Below, piece by piece: positions 1 through 10,120 of a stretch of 64,000 bases of DNA. Each line of letters begins with the position of its first letter. Position 1 is the stretch's first letter. The notes beneath the pieces are model-generated. The model worked only from the letters and a program-made list of their open reading frames with translations. It had not been told where the DNA came from and made no database searches. The DNA comes from Linnemannia schmuckeri. Lineage: Eukaryota; Mortierellomycota; Mortierellomycetes; Mortierellales; Mortierellaceae. Location: NCBI GenBank assembly GCA_029449235.1, contig JANATG010000010.1:2072001-2136000 (forward strand). The letters are read 5' to 3'. A program made the translations under genes and the position numbers.

Positions 1-509
1 GGGTCCTTCTCGATCTTTTTCAGCCACTCTTGTTCAGCCTTGTTGAGTGTTGGTTCCTGAGAAGTATTGATGGAGTCATCAGTCGCATTTTCTTCGTCTG
101 TCATAGATGACGAAGTGGCGACCGAATCCTGGAGAAGCAACATATTACAGTAGAGCAATTGGTCGGTTCGCTCGATACGCTCCGGTCCCGGCAACGCGGT
201 CTTGATAGCGGGTTTGGCGACGTTCTTTGGGAAGATGTCAGGGAGGATTTCACCCATAGTCGGTGCCATTGGTAAAGGTTTGTTCTGGTCACCGGTGATC
301 TGAGAAGCGACAGAGGACTGAATTGACTGTTGAGAGTGAACCTCAGACTTCAATGACTGGGTCGGTGACTTGGCTTTGACCTTGGCCTTGGATTTGGAGA
401 CACTGAAGAAGCCGTGAAATATGCCGCCCTTCCTAATAGGCTGGGCGGTGTTGGTGCTGTCCTTGTCAGGAACATGAGTATCCAGTTGGTCGAGAGGGTG
501 GTTGTTCAT
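1..509 (-). CDS. NACHT-WD40 NLR copy A, N-terminal part only (runs off left edge)
   Basis: The frame is open from an ATG at 509 to the window edge (169 codons, no stop), so the rest of the gene lies outside. It aligns without a frameshift to the first ~170 residues of the intact NLR at 36739-42003: the opening HPLDQLDTHVPDKDST, the basic stretch after it, and the block LLYCNMLLLQDSVATS are shared. The start is set by that alignment, because the extra upstream ATG of the intact copy is ACG here. This part is a basic, Ser/Gln-rich linker leading into the helical region; NACHT and WD40 domains would lie beyond the edge. With about 1.3 kb of shared upstream DNA and a clean frame it could be a second functional NLR, but that cannot be decided from this fragment. 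Confidence 0.75.
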   Translation of the reverse strand, partial: MNNHPLDQLDTHVPDKDSTNTAQPIRKGGIFHGFFSVSKSKAKVKAKSPTQSLKSEVHSQQSIQSSVASQITGDQNKPLPMAPTMGEILPDIFPKNVAKPAIKTALPGPERIERTDQLLYCNMLLLQDSVATSSSMTDEENATDDSINTSQEPTLNKAEQEWLKKIEKD

Positions 510-1850
510 CGTGGTGAGGAGTCTAATAATCGTTCCACAATCAACTATCGGTATTCGAACGTGTTATCCATATGACAGCGCGGAGCAAACTAATGATCAC
601 CAGCTTGAGGAATGCATTGTGCTCTTACCTTAGGTTGGTGAAAGGAGGCTTTCTATATTATGTGGAGACAGTGAGTAGGGTGATGATCAAAGATCCCAGG
701 GGTGAGATGGGAAGGAACCTATGACAGGGAACAAAGATTGCAGTTATGTGAGTGTCTGTGTAATCCTCATGGACAGTGTTGTCCAGGCTATACATCGTAC
801 TCGTCAAAGGAGAGCATATAGCTTACCTCTTGAGAAAAGGAGGCTGCTGTTTTTTTTGTTCAGGGTGCTCGGGTGACTATCGAAGGCGGAAGACCGCCTA
901 TGTGAATTGCAAGGGTGTCAGGTTAGCACAGTTGCAGTCTTGATAGAGTTTGAGCATATCTTGTTAAAAATACCCTTGTCTTTTGAAACGCGCCGTTAGT
1001 TTATGAAGGAATCTTGTCAAAGGATGCGAGTTCATGGCTGCGGATGAGTGTTGACAAAGGCACGCCTTAGACTTTGTGAGAGCCTCATGTTTGTCGTCTT
1101 TCGTTGATTAAGTTGCTGTGCTATGATGGTTCGGATGATCTTACGTTTGATCGAGATCAAGATGTCAACTGATCAAGAGTTGATTCCGAGACAAAGAGCT
1201 GACGGGTGGTGGACAAAGAACGAAAGGTGGAGGTGTTGGATGAGGGTGGTACTGATGTTTGTGATGATGGAGACAATGGAAGTCTGTGGGAAGAGATCAA
1301 GCGAGACAGTCGCTTACCCTTTGTCATTGTCCCATGTCACGTTGTTACACTAAAAGAAAGAAAAAAAGGACCAGAATCATGCGAGGGCATACCATGCACC
1401 ATTGAACAAGCGGAAGGCAGAGGGAAGGCAGAGGGAAGGCAGACGGGAGGGTAGAGGGGAAGAGGGGAAGAGGGAGGAAAAGATACAAGTGTGAGAAGCG
1501 ATCGGGTAGCGATGGACTTGTTGCCAGACTCGTCTTATTTCAACCCAAAGTGCCTTGATCTTGTCAGGAGCCATCAACAAGGTGATTGAGACCGAGATGG
1601 TTGCCACTGATGGTTCCTGAAAATAGCCGTTGTGATGATCTACAGATCTAGAGGAATCAGGATTGGATTAAGTTACAAAAATTTGGCCCCTTACAAAAAC
1701 CTTGTTTTCTTGACTTTCAAGCTGTTTTGTCCTCATCTACCTCCTTGTTAATGCTTCTTAGTTTTCTGATCATGAACACCCAATAAATGGACACAGAGAA
1801 GTATAATACGATTCCATACAAGAAGGAATCTATATGTTATTTATGGAAAA
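510..1850 (-). repeat. NLR upstream module, copy A
   Basis: Read on the minus strand, this stretch matches the region upstream of the intact NLR (about 35429-36738) almost end to end, including the blocks at 36600-36720 and 35640-35880. It holds no convincing gene of its own; short ORFs on both strands are not conserved between copies. A conserved inverted repeat, TTGATC-N2-GATCAA, sits at 1147-1160, about 640 bp before the NLR start, and a degenerate TATA-like AATATAGAAAG lies nearer the gene. Near 1815-1840 it has the uninterrupted version of the site where a LINE-like element sits upstream of copy E. Most likely it is the promoter and 5' UTR duplicated with each NLR. Confidence 0.7.
1147..1160. 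promoter_or_regulatory. Conserved inverted repeat upstream of NLR copy A
   Basis: TTGATC-GA-GATCAA. The same element stands at 5675-5688 and 46514-46527, with a decayed form at 36080-36093, always 615-665 bp upstream of an NLR start and next to a conserved ACGTAAGATC. Six-base half-sites suggest a dimeric binding site; that is inference. Confidence 0.4.
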
Positions 1851-1893
1851 GAATGTCATAGTATAAGTAGAAGATGCTACTTGGAGAGAGGCT

Positions 1894-4800
1894 CTAGTTG
1901 AATGAGGATCCCGTAGCGCCACGTTGCCCAAGCAACTTGCAATCTATCGCACTGAGGCCGACGGTGTTGTTAAGCACGGCGCCCGAGACAGCAAGCACAG
2001 GAGGACCAGAAGACCACAACAGTCGAACAGGCATTCTTCCTGACCCATTGCCATCCTCTATCACCTGTCAGACACGAATCGATCCTTCATAACATGCTGT
2101 CGCGAACTCCAACTTGTTAGGCCTCCAAACAACGTCCTTAACAGCTCCTGTGAATCCTTCAACCACGCAGAGACAATCCTAGTCCTGAAGCGGTAACGCC
2201 TGCAGACCCTGGTCCGGGGATGTCAGCCTCCAGAGTCGAACATAAAAACTGTGACCTGCTGCTACCCACTGGCTGTAGGATGAGAATGTAAATCTGAAAA
2301 TGTGGCGGGCCTGCTTCAAGATGTATCGGAAACCTTGGAGCTGTTGACCGTTGTTCCATAAACGGATGATTCCTTCTCCTACCAGGAGGCGACCTGGAGA
2401 CAGTCGGGCATATAAACGACAATATTTTCGTTGAAGCAATGGGTTATGATCGCCTTCTCTACCTTGAGTTCGCCAGTGCTCACCTCCCAGAGTCGGACCT
2501 CTCCCTGTGTGCATGCCGATTGGATCCAGTGATCATCCGGAGAAAAGTAATACTCTTTATATCCCCTGCATGACAATACAGAACATGGCCGGCTGTTCCT
2601 GAGCGAGTATCCCATAGCCATACCGCTGCGTCAGAACCGCCCGAAGCAAGCCAGCGGCCGCAAGGTGAGAACCATATCGTGCATAGACTCGTCGATGTCG
2701 GATAAGTTGATGAAAAGAGGGATAGGCCCGCCACGCTTGTATCCTGTCCATAGTTGGCGCTCCAGGTGTTGGTTGAATCTGGACTTGCCGGCGCTAGAGT
2801 CTCCCGGATCAACTTCACCTGGTGGTCGCTGGCTAGAAACTCCTGAACGTTATCCATCAGAGAAAACAACTCATCGTCCGTGACGTGGAGTGAGGGTTTG
2901 GCTTGAGGAGGGATATAGGCTACCTATTGTTCTTCTTCCAGCCGCTGCAGTCAGAGCTTGTAGAGTTCATACTCGATGTAGGAGATTTTCTGGGCCTTGG
3001 CGAGGATTGAAAATAAGTCCGGGATTGGAAGTCGGGATCTCAACGGATAAGGGTGTTGGGTCTTGGGGGTCCAAGTTGAGCTCCTGCAACAGGGCAATGG
3101 TGTGTTTGCTGACAGCTTGGTCAGAGGTGGATTCTAGCTTGTCTAGAATCGTCACCATCCATCTCTTGACGCTCTCGTCGTGACCCCAGTCTTGGTCGTC
3201 CTGGTAGAGATAACTGAGAAGGTCAGCGGCTTGTTGGCGCACGGTGGCGGTCCAGACCGTGTTGACTGCAATCTCGCCCAGCAGCTGGAAAATCCCCACT
3301 GGAACAACGGATCGCGACGACAGGGCGCCTCATAGATCAGCTGTTCAGATCCTTCAACTGGCCAGCTTGCACAAAGGTATGCGCGGCACGGATGGCAGGA
3401 TACCACGGTCGCTACTGCCCGGACCCAGTCCTTCTTTCACACTGCCCAGAACTCCTCGACCACTCTCCAGCAATGATCCCACTTTTTCATAAACAGTACC
3501 GGCGACCCCGAAGGCACTTACAGCCACCTCCTGCAACATTTCCAATCCTTCAAATACCCAGCCCTGATCCAACTTGAGAGCACTAGTAATCTTGACAAGA
3601 CTGTCCACCACATCAGTTGAGTGTCTCAACACCACCCGCAGAGCGGGCTCGTCATCAGGCACATACTGCAATGCTTGGAAGGCGTAGCAGGTCTGGTACA
3701 TCAAGTACGGGTCGGAGCTGTCCTCCAATCCTGATAGAACTACAGACAGTGGCTCGTGCTCCAAAATACGGTCCAGATCCTGCACCTTGTGGTCAGCCAT
3801 GACATCCAGCACCCTGGAGACAGCCATTGTGAGGTAACAAAGATGATCAGGCGACTGCTGATGCGTCCCCTCCAAGCGGATCCTGAGATCTTGATCAAGT
3901 CGTCGGAAGCAAGAAATCCAGATGAGCCAGACTAGATAAACTGGATATGACCTTAGAGCAAGTGGACGTTCAGGATGTAAGGCTCGTCACACTTCGTGAT
4001 GAGTGACGACAGCAGCTTGCGGCAAGGCTCCCTCTGTAACACAGGTCCGAGAGTAACAATCTCGGCAACCTCAATCGAGTTCTTAGTGCTGTCCTTAATA
4101 AAAGCCTCAATCATTCGAGTGACAAGCCATTTTAGACGATCCTACCTCGTTGGGTCCTCCTTGACCTCTGCCAGCCACTTATGTTCCGTCTCGTTGAGCG
4201 TTGGTTCTTGGGGAGCTTTGCCGGAATCATCGGTCGCATTTTCTTCGTCTGTCATAGATGACGAAGTGGCGACTGAATCCTGAAGAAGCAACATCTTGGA
4301 GTAGAGCAATTGGTCGGTTTGCTCAATACAGAGACCTGGCAACGCAGTCTTGACAGCGGGCTCCTTGGCGACGTTCTCTAGGATTTTTTTTTTCTGCTTA
4401 TATCGCCCGCAGGAGGCTTTGAGATTTTTATTGATTTTTATGGCGGGACTATGACTAGTAAAAGACGTAAGGAATGGATATTGAGGCCTTCTCAGGCTGA
4501 GGAAAGGTTGACAGGACATTGAAGCCCCAGGCTGAAGAAAGGCTGACGAGACATTGAAGCTGTCCCAGGCTGAAGGTAGAGAGATTCTTTGACAGGATAT
4601 TAAAGCTATCCCAGGCTGAAGCAAGAGAGACTTTACGATTTTACTGAGGTTTGATCCTAGGACCTCTTGTAAGGAAAATGTCAGAGAGGAGAGTTGCATC
4701 TCAGAGTCTGTCCGCTTTATTAAGGGTTGTAGATTATTCCATTCAGTATATACTCCCCCAGCTTCTTTCTCACCATTTGTCCTCTTTCCCAGCTGTTCAT

Positions 4801-5058
4801 ATCACAAGGAGTCCATCCACAATTGGTGCCATAAGCAAAGGTTGTCGGTGGCCTGAGAAGCGACAGAGGACTGGGTTAACTGCTGAGAGGGAGACTCAGT
4901 TTTCAATGACTGCGTTGACGACTTGGCTTTGACCTTGGCGAATGATTTGGGAATCAATTAATTGCGCAACTTGTCACGCTTTCGGAGAGGCTCGGTGATG
5001 TTGGAGCTGTTCTTGCCAGAGATATAGTATCTAGTTGCTCGAAAAGGTGGTTACTCAT
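1894..5058 (-). pseudogene. NACHT-WD40 NLR copy B, internally deleted and frameshifted
   Basis: Homology to the intact NLR starts at an ATG at 5058 and ends at a TAG at 1896-1894. The N-terminal part is broken by stops and a ~420-bp insertion (4384-4800). Helical-region pieces follow in different frames, with recognisable blocks at 3875-3354 and 3299-2967. The frame then shifts just at the P-loop (about 2800-2750), and near 2690 the sequence jumps from the start of NACHT directly into the tenth WD40 repeat (FSPCGRWLASGG). Walker B, the pentapeptide repeats and nine WD40 repeats, about 2.5 kb, are therefore missing. The C-terminal tail ends in a variant, RGATGSSFN, in place of the intact copy's RGAIFTTE. 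The gene is clearly dead as an NLR; whether it is transcribed is unknown. Confidence 0.85.
4384..4800 (-). mobile_element. Retroposon-like insertion in NLR copy B, with internal tandem repeats
   Basis: Copies A and E run straight through this point of the N-terminal coding region, whereas copy B carries about 420 extra bases. On the minus strand the insert ends in A10 (T10 on plus, 4384-4393), as a retroposed element would. It contains about three tandem units of 36-45 bp around 4490-4632 sharing a core CAGGCTGAAG. A TATA-like TATATACT lies near 4748. I could not define a clean target-site duplication, and there is no coding capacity. It may be a SINE-like or non-autonomous element; a fragment of an LTR is the alternative. 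Confidence 0.5.
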
Positions 5059-6240
5059 TGTGGGGAAAGGCCTAACAAAATGGCGAAGCAATTGAGTATC
5101 AACAGCAGAACACGTACGTTTTGGAGCAAATTGAGGGCGAATAGAATAAGGCGCATTGTGTTGCTATCTTGTACTGGTTGAAGCACTTTTTACACTTGGT
5201 GATGACGGGAACAATCAATAAGTGCTAGATGTGAGACGACAGGGAACTACATAGGTTACAAGTCGATCAATTAGCGTTAGTATGGTCCTCTGTATCCTTG
5301 GATTAAGACGTTAGCAAGATCATATCATACTCGTTTAGGAGTAACACAAACCGTGCTTTTTTGAACAAGGAGTGGTTGTTGCTTGGTTTTATTGCTTGGA
5401 GTTTCTGTTGAGGGCGGCGGACCGCCTATGTGAATTGGGAAGAGAAATTCGGTCTGCGGTTTTTTGATAAAATAGGCATACTTTGCTAGATATCCCTGTC
5501 TTTTGAAATGTGCCATTGTTCTTGGGAATCTACTCAAAGGATGCGGTTCTTGTTGTAGATGAGTGCTGACAAAGGCACACCTTAGGACAAGATGGACACT
5601 TTGCGATGCCTTATACTTGATGCCTTTTGTTATTGATTAAGTTGGTCCGTTGTAATGGAACAGTGGTCTTACGTTTGATCGAGATCAAGCTGTCGGTTGA
5701 TGCAAGAGTTAATTTCGAGCAAGTGAAACTGGTGGGGGTTCGGAAAACAAAGAACGAAAGGGCGGCGGTGTCGGAGGAGGGTGACGTTGATGTTGATCTT
5801 GATGTTTGTGGTAATGAAGACGATGAAAGTGTATGAGGGGAGGTCAATAGGAAACGAAGCAAAGATAGTTGAAGGCCGTATTACCTTTTGACTATTCTTT
5901 AATGTCACAGAGTTACATGAGAAGAAGAGATAAAACAAACGGGGGCCAGAGGATGAGGGGGAGGAAGTGTTCCTGTTGTAAGACTGGTCGGGTCTGATGG
6001 GCTCGTTGCCATACTGCCAGACTCGTTTGTGTTTCAACGCGAACTGTCTCGATCTGATTAACGCATTTAGAAGGCAATTGATACCACGAAGGTTGCAACT
6101 GCTCCCTTTCTTCTAACAATTGTCTATATGGAAACAAAAGCATGGTGATCACGGCAAAAGATAAACTTCTAATGCTCTTACGCTGTGTCAATGGTTACAA
6201 GAAAAGTAATTTGCTGTGAAGAAAAATAACAGGACCAGAG
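5059..6240 (-). repeat. NLR upstream module, copy B
   Basis: On the minus strand this is the counterpart of 45885-47189 upstream of NLR copy D, and more distantly of the modules of copies A and E. The TTGATC-N2-GATCAA element is at 5675-5688. No conserved ORF was found. It separates the divergently oriented NLR copy B and the small secreted-peptide ORF at 6241. Confidence 0.65.
5675..5688. promoter_or_regulatory. Conserved inverted repeat upstream of NLR copy B
   Basis: TTGATC-GA-GATCAA, 617 bp upstream of the copy B start. It is the same element as at 1147-1160 and 46514-46527. Confidence 0.4.
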
Positions 6241-6429
6241 ATGGCCCTCAGAGTCCCCCTCCACTTGCTGGCACCTCTTTCCCTACTAGCATTCCTCCCT
6301 CTATCGCTTGCCCAATGCCACGGCATCAACACAACCACGCAACATTGCTATGTCTGTTGTATTGGAGAACTTAGGCAAGACGCACATATAACGCGAATCG
6401 TAGGAGGAATTCTGATTAATTCCGATTAA
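6241..6429 (+). CDS. Possible small secreted Cys-containing peptide, 62 aa
   Basis: The ORF begins with ATG and a textbook signal peptide (hydrophobic residues about 5-24, likely cleavage after SLAQ). Four cysteines follow, in CHG and CYVCC, and the C-terminus is ITRIVGG plus six residues. I do not recognise a family. RIVGG looks like the activation site of trypsin-fold zymogens, so this may be the 5' remnant of a secreted serine protease, but the resemblance is only five residues. The counterpart in the right arm (45669-45884, minus) keeps the mature part yet has lost the ATG. The gene diverges from NLR copy B. A 16-base A tract lies just past the stop. Expression is unproven. Confidence 0.35.
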   Translation: MALRVPLHLLAPLSLLAFLPLSLAQCHGINTTTQHCYVCCIGELRQDAHITRIVGGILINSD

Positions 6430-7994
6430 CGAAAAAAAAAAAAAAAAGTAGGGTGTGATAGGAAAATGGCAGCGCAAGCCAACTTTGCTGTTTGTCAACA
6501 GCGTCGAAGGAGCAGCGTGTTTTCTTTGTAAAATGTTTTCACACCCAAACTAATATAAGAGAACCTAATACGCCGTCTACGTCCATAGTGGAACTGGCTT
6601 GCGTGTCGTCTTTGCATAATAGCCTAACACCGCTGCGCAGTTGACAGACGGCGAACAAAACGAAAGAAAGTGTTACTAATCCACTTTTTTTTGGTCCTCC
6701 CCTTTAGATGGCCAGAATCATAGAGTACATGTCTTTGCCTCCTTATGTTATGACCTGTTCTGTCCTGGCATGCCTGTTCATTCCCCTTCAGGAAGGCCAT
6801 GATCTGAGCTGACGAGGCCTGTCTTCAATGGAGCGGTTGGAGAAAGGAAAACGAATGCGGGTTGTGAGAGACAAGGAGTAGTCAACAGTCATGTGTGAAG
6901 GCTAGGGGATAGATGGGGGGTTTGTGGGGGTTTCTGTAGAAATCGATAGGCGGGATGAAAAGGAATATTGTACACCCTTATACAGCAATAGCAACGTAGG
7001 ATTTGTGAATAAGGAAAAAGGAGTGGGGGGACAATGAGGGCGTAAGGGCTAGTAGATCACGCAATTGATAGACACCGCCATGAACACAAATCCCTCATAT
7101 GCACACAGAGTGTGCTAGGCTTGGCCAACCAACAAAAAAAAGGAAGAAAGGTAACAACGACAGAAAGTGGAGACGTTCACACGCCCGCATAATTCAGTGG
7201 AGAGTACCCCTCAGGTCAACAAAAGCTCAGACCAAGAAAGCGGTTTTTTTGGACTGTGATGGTGCGGGATGACGAGAGATGGTGGGAGCGTGCTAAACCC
7301 ATGTAAAGCTCGGAGGATGAAACCAATACTTGTTTATTTTGAGTTTTGTCCCTTTGTGTCTGAAATTAGGAATACGAACAGACAAGAGAGTGAGAGGGGA
7401 GGGTTTGATTCCACTATTAATAATCCAAGATTGATCCAGAAACCATAAGGGCATGTAAGAGGGAGGGAAAGAAGGGTGTAGAAGAAAGGGAGTAAAAGGA
7501 AGGAAGTAGATAGAAGGGTGTAGAAGGAAGGTAATGAAGAAAAGTTAAAGAAGGAAGTGTAGACGCGTCTTCTTTTTTCATGATTGAAGTTAGTCCCGAT
7601 TAAGCGCATGGATGGGTCGATCAACGTAAAAAGTGAGAGGAATAGTCAGCCAAGGGACGATTATTAATCAACGCAAAAAGAGAACAAAAAAGATGGGAGG
7701 GAGGGAACCTATGAGAATGAGGAACAGGAAATACCCTTACCCACTGCGTCCAACTGAATAATCGGAGACTCGGGGAACTCAGATCCACACAGATTGGCTA
7801 CTGTTGCTGTTTCTCTCTCCACTCGCTCCTCATGCACTCAGCGCGTACTCACATACACACTAACACACGCTAATGCTCCAAGATTGATATGAGCACACAG
7901 CACTAAAAGCAAAAACAACGTTCACTGTTTTGCCATCTGTCGTCAATTGCTCGACAGAGTAAACTGACAGGCGAGCAACTGACCAACATCCAAG
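6430..7994. other. Intergenic part of the left arm, no gene seen
   Basis: This stretch is duplicated in reverse at about 44150-45668 with many small differences. It contains an A16 run near 6431-6447 and a purine-rich block (7440-7560) of GGAAGG and AGAAGG units. Reading frames are short and not shared between the arms. The last part is the GST1 promoter. Confidence 0.6.
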
Positions 7995-8002
7995 TATAAA
8001 AA
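7995..8002 (+). promoter_or_regulatory. TATA box of GST1
   Basis: TATAAAAA lies 149 bp upstream of the GST1 ATG and is conserved at 44135-44142 before GST2. Confidence 0.6.
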
Positions 8003-8150
8003 GGGTCTCCATCGCCCCGTTTTTTATTCTTCATCACAACAACCAACCTCAACAGCCAAACCAACCAACTCTTCTCTCCCACAGCAAGAAACAGCTTCTT
8101 CTCTCAACCTTCCAACCCATACCTTCTCTCACACAAAAACAGTAACAAAA

Positions 8151-8885
8151 ATGGTCCACGCATTCTTCGACCCCGCCCAGGCTGCCGCTTTCAACGCCCT
8201 CGCCGCCAAGAAGGACAGCACTTTCGATGTCAAGTACTTCAGCATCCACGGTCTCGCCAGCGTCACTCGCACCCTCCTCGCTATCTCTGGCAACAAATTC
8301 ACCTCCACCAACCCCGAGGACTGGGCTTCCGAGAAGGCCAACACCCCTTTTGGCTACATGCCCATCCTCACCGAGACCTCCGCCGACGGCAAGACCACCC
8401 TCCAGATCGCCGAATCTGACGCCATCGAGCGTTACCTCGCCCGCAAATTTGATCTCCTCGGCTCCGACGCCTTTGAGGAGGTCCTCGTCAACACTTTTGT
8501 CTCTAACAGCCGCGCCCTCCAGAACGCCATCCTCACCAAGTACCTGACTGTCAAGGATGCCGAGCTCAAGGCTGCCAGCAAAGAGCCCCTGATTACCAAC
8601 AACATCGCTCCCTGGATCAAGCACCATGAGCAGCACCTTATCGCCAACGGCTCCAATGGACACTACATCGGCAACAAGGTCACCCTTGCAGATGTCATGA
8701 CTGATTTCTTGATTGGGTTGATCCAGGGTGCTACAGGTGAGGAGTTGGTCTCGAAGAGCAAGACCCCCGCTATCTGGGAGGTTCGCGAGAAGTTGAACAA
8801 GATCGAGAACTTGGCTGCTTGGAAGAAGACTGAGATGTTCAAGGAGCTGAACGAGAAGACCTTTGCTGCCCTTGGCTTCAACTAG
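8151..8885 (+). CDS. Glutathione S-transferase, GST1 (244 aa)
   Basis: This is a single-exon protein of typical GST length. The N-terminal thioredoxin-like half contains DVKYFSIHGLASVTRTLL, which matches the (K/L)xYFxxxGxAxxxRxLL signature of sigma/alpha/pi-like GSTs, and LQIAESDAIERYLA matches the E-S-x-A-I-x-R-Y-L-A glutathione-contact motif at the end of that half. The helical C-terminal half has the N-capping GNKVTLADV. The expected role is cytosolic glutathione conjugation or peroxide detoxification; the substrate is unknown. It is convergent with NLR copy C. The paralogue GST2 (43252-43986, minus) is identical for the first 28 and last ~47 codons but differs at about 20 residues between. 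A strong codon preference produces a 308-codon antisense ORF that is not a gene. Confidence 0.9.
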   Translation: MVHAFFDPAQAAAFNALAAKKDSTFDVKYFSIHGLASVTRTLLAISGNKFTSTNPEDWASEKANTPFGYMPILTETSADGKTTLQIAESDAIERYLARKFDLLGSDAFEEVLVNTFVSNSRALQNAILTKYLTVKDAELKAASKEPLITNNIAPWIKHHEQHLIANGSNGHYIGNKVTLADVMTDFLIGLIQGATGEELVSKSKTPAIWEVREKLNKIENLAAWKKTEMFKELNEKTFAALGFN

Positions 8886-9776
8886 AGTATTATCGTTCCT
8901 CATTTTACCCATTATTTTTTCAATCGCATTTTCACATACCCGAATAAAAAAAAGGTCCTTTGAGATCTTGTACAAGAAAAAAAATCAAAGATATAATGAA
9001 TGCTGATGCACACAAAACACCAGTGAAGGATGTAAGAGGGGGATATGTCAGCACGACCAGGATAAGGGAAAGAGAAACGAGCTCCTGAGACAAGGTCGCG
9101 CAACGCGTGAACAACAGAGAGCCTCTGCCCATCGGAAAAAAAAGGAGGGAACAAATCACGCTGTCCAGTCGGTCGTACACGTAAACATTTTTTTTTGTTG
9201 GTTTGTATTTTTATTTTCATGCATGATGAAAGCGTGGGCGCACAACCTGTTGGACTATGGATTGCACAAGTGTGATCAGATACGAGCTAGCAAGTCATAT
9301 TTTTGCATTGGAGGATGGGTTAAAAAAAGTTGGCAGAAAAGAAATAGGAACAGTGAAAGCTAAATCAAAAAATGTTCAAGGAGTGAAGAAAAAAGAGGGA
9401 GGAGAGAGTCCAGTCCATGACCAACCCCCTCGACAGGCAGTTCACTCGAACTGCCTTCAATGGCGCCGATGGACAACCATGCTGTAAACCTTGTTCTCGC
9501 ATTTCGTATCCATCTTTCTTTGCTTCAGAATCTAGGACTACTGTGAGTTCAATATTTCTCAGGCTGGGAAGAGACACCACCAAATCTAATCGTGACTCTT
9601 GTGAAAAGTCAAGGCCCATCTTGACAATCTCGCGCTGCAGAGACAAGGCCGATTTTCTCCCAGCTGGATTGCGGAGGTTAGTGGTGCAACGAGGGCCAAA
9701 GTTGATCTCTGGGGGGTTCTTAAGCTGCGCCAGACCTGTATGGACTTGTCTCTGGATCGAGTGAAAGAGTCCCTGT
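8886..9776. repeat. Near-identical block of the inverted duplication with a shared ORF fragment
   Basis: From the GST1 stop to 9776 this is almost base-for-base the reverse of 42350-43251. I see one 8-bp insertion in the right copy (43013-43022), two substitutions near 9268, and none from about 9290 to 9776. On the minus strand it holds an open frame with LVVSLPSLRNIELTVV, reminiscent of a leucine-rich-repeat strand. In the right arm the frame extends upstream to a TTTCTAG acceptor-like site (42320), whereas here a TGA cuts it near 9775. It is probably a gene fragment, with the family unrecognised. Confidence 0.6.
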
Positions 9777-10120
9777 CACTTCAGCAACTTTGACTCTCGG
9801 CGAGTCTAGAAACAATAGGGCAGTAAGTGAGTTACAAGACCAGCTAGACCAGAATTGCTCCAAGTCCAAGAACAAGGTGACTTAAGCATTTGATTCTCAA
9901 TGGCATGGATGCATCGACCTATCTTCCTTACCTGTATTCTTCTCTCGCTCAGAAAAAAACATAAAAAGGAGCGTCTCTTTTGCTAGTTGACATCAAAACA
10001 TACACGTGTCAAGGTTCAAGCGATTCATTTTGGTTATTTATTTTCATGTATCCTAAAGGGAATATAACTGATGAGTGGCGGTAGTATGCAAAAGCGAAGG
10101 ATAATGAGAAGTTGATTGAT
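9777..10120. other. 3' flank of NLR copy C
   Basis: This corresponds to the 3' flank of the intact NLR (42004-42340), but similarity drops sharply at about 9777 compared with the near-identical block beside it. No gene. Possible polyadenylation region for NLR C (AAATAA on minus, near 10040). Confidence 0.5.

Larger units (their letters stand above)
5059..10120 (+). repeat. Left arm of a large inverted segmental duplication
   Basis: The order NLR-upstream module, secreted-peptide ORF, GST, ORF fragment, NLR 3' end recurs in reverse at 42004-47189. Paired coordinates sum to a near-constant value (GST 8151+43986 and 8885+43252 both give 52137), as expected for an inverted copy with small indels. 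Homology continues beyond both ends into NLR copies (B with D, C with E). Identity varies: 8886-9776 is essentially identical to its partner, the middle of GST differs by several percent, and both outer parts are more diverged. The arms lie about 32 kb apart. Confidence 0.9.

Noticed and set aside
4648..4657. GGTTTGATCC as a tRNA-type B box in the copy B insert
   Set aside because: Lies on the strand opposite to the A tail and has no paired A box, so it does not support a tRNA-derived SINE.
8049..8975. 308-codon antisense frames opposite both GST genes (also 43162-44088)
   Set aside because: Shadow of GC-rich third positions in the GSTs; no start context or domain.
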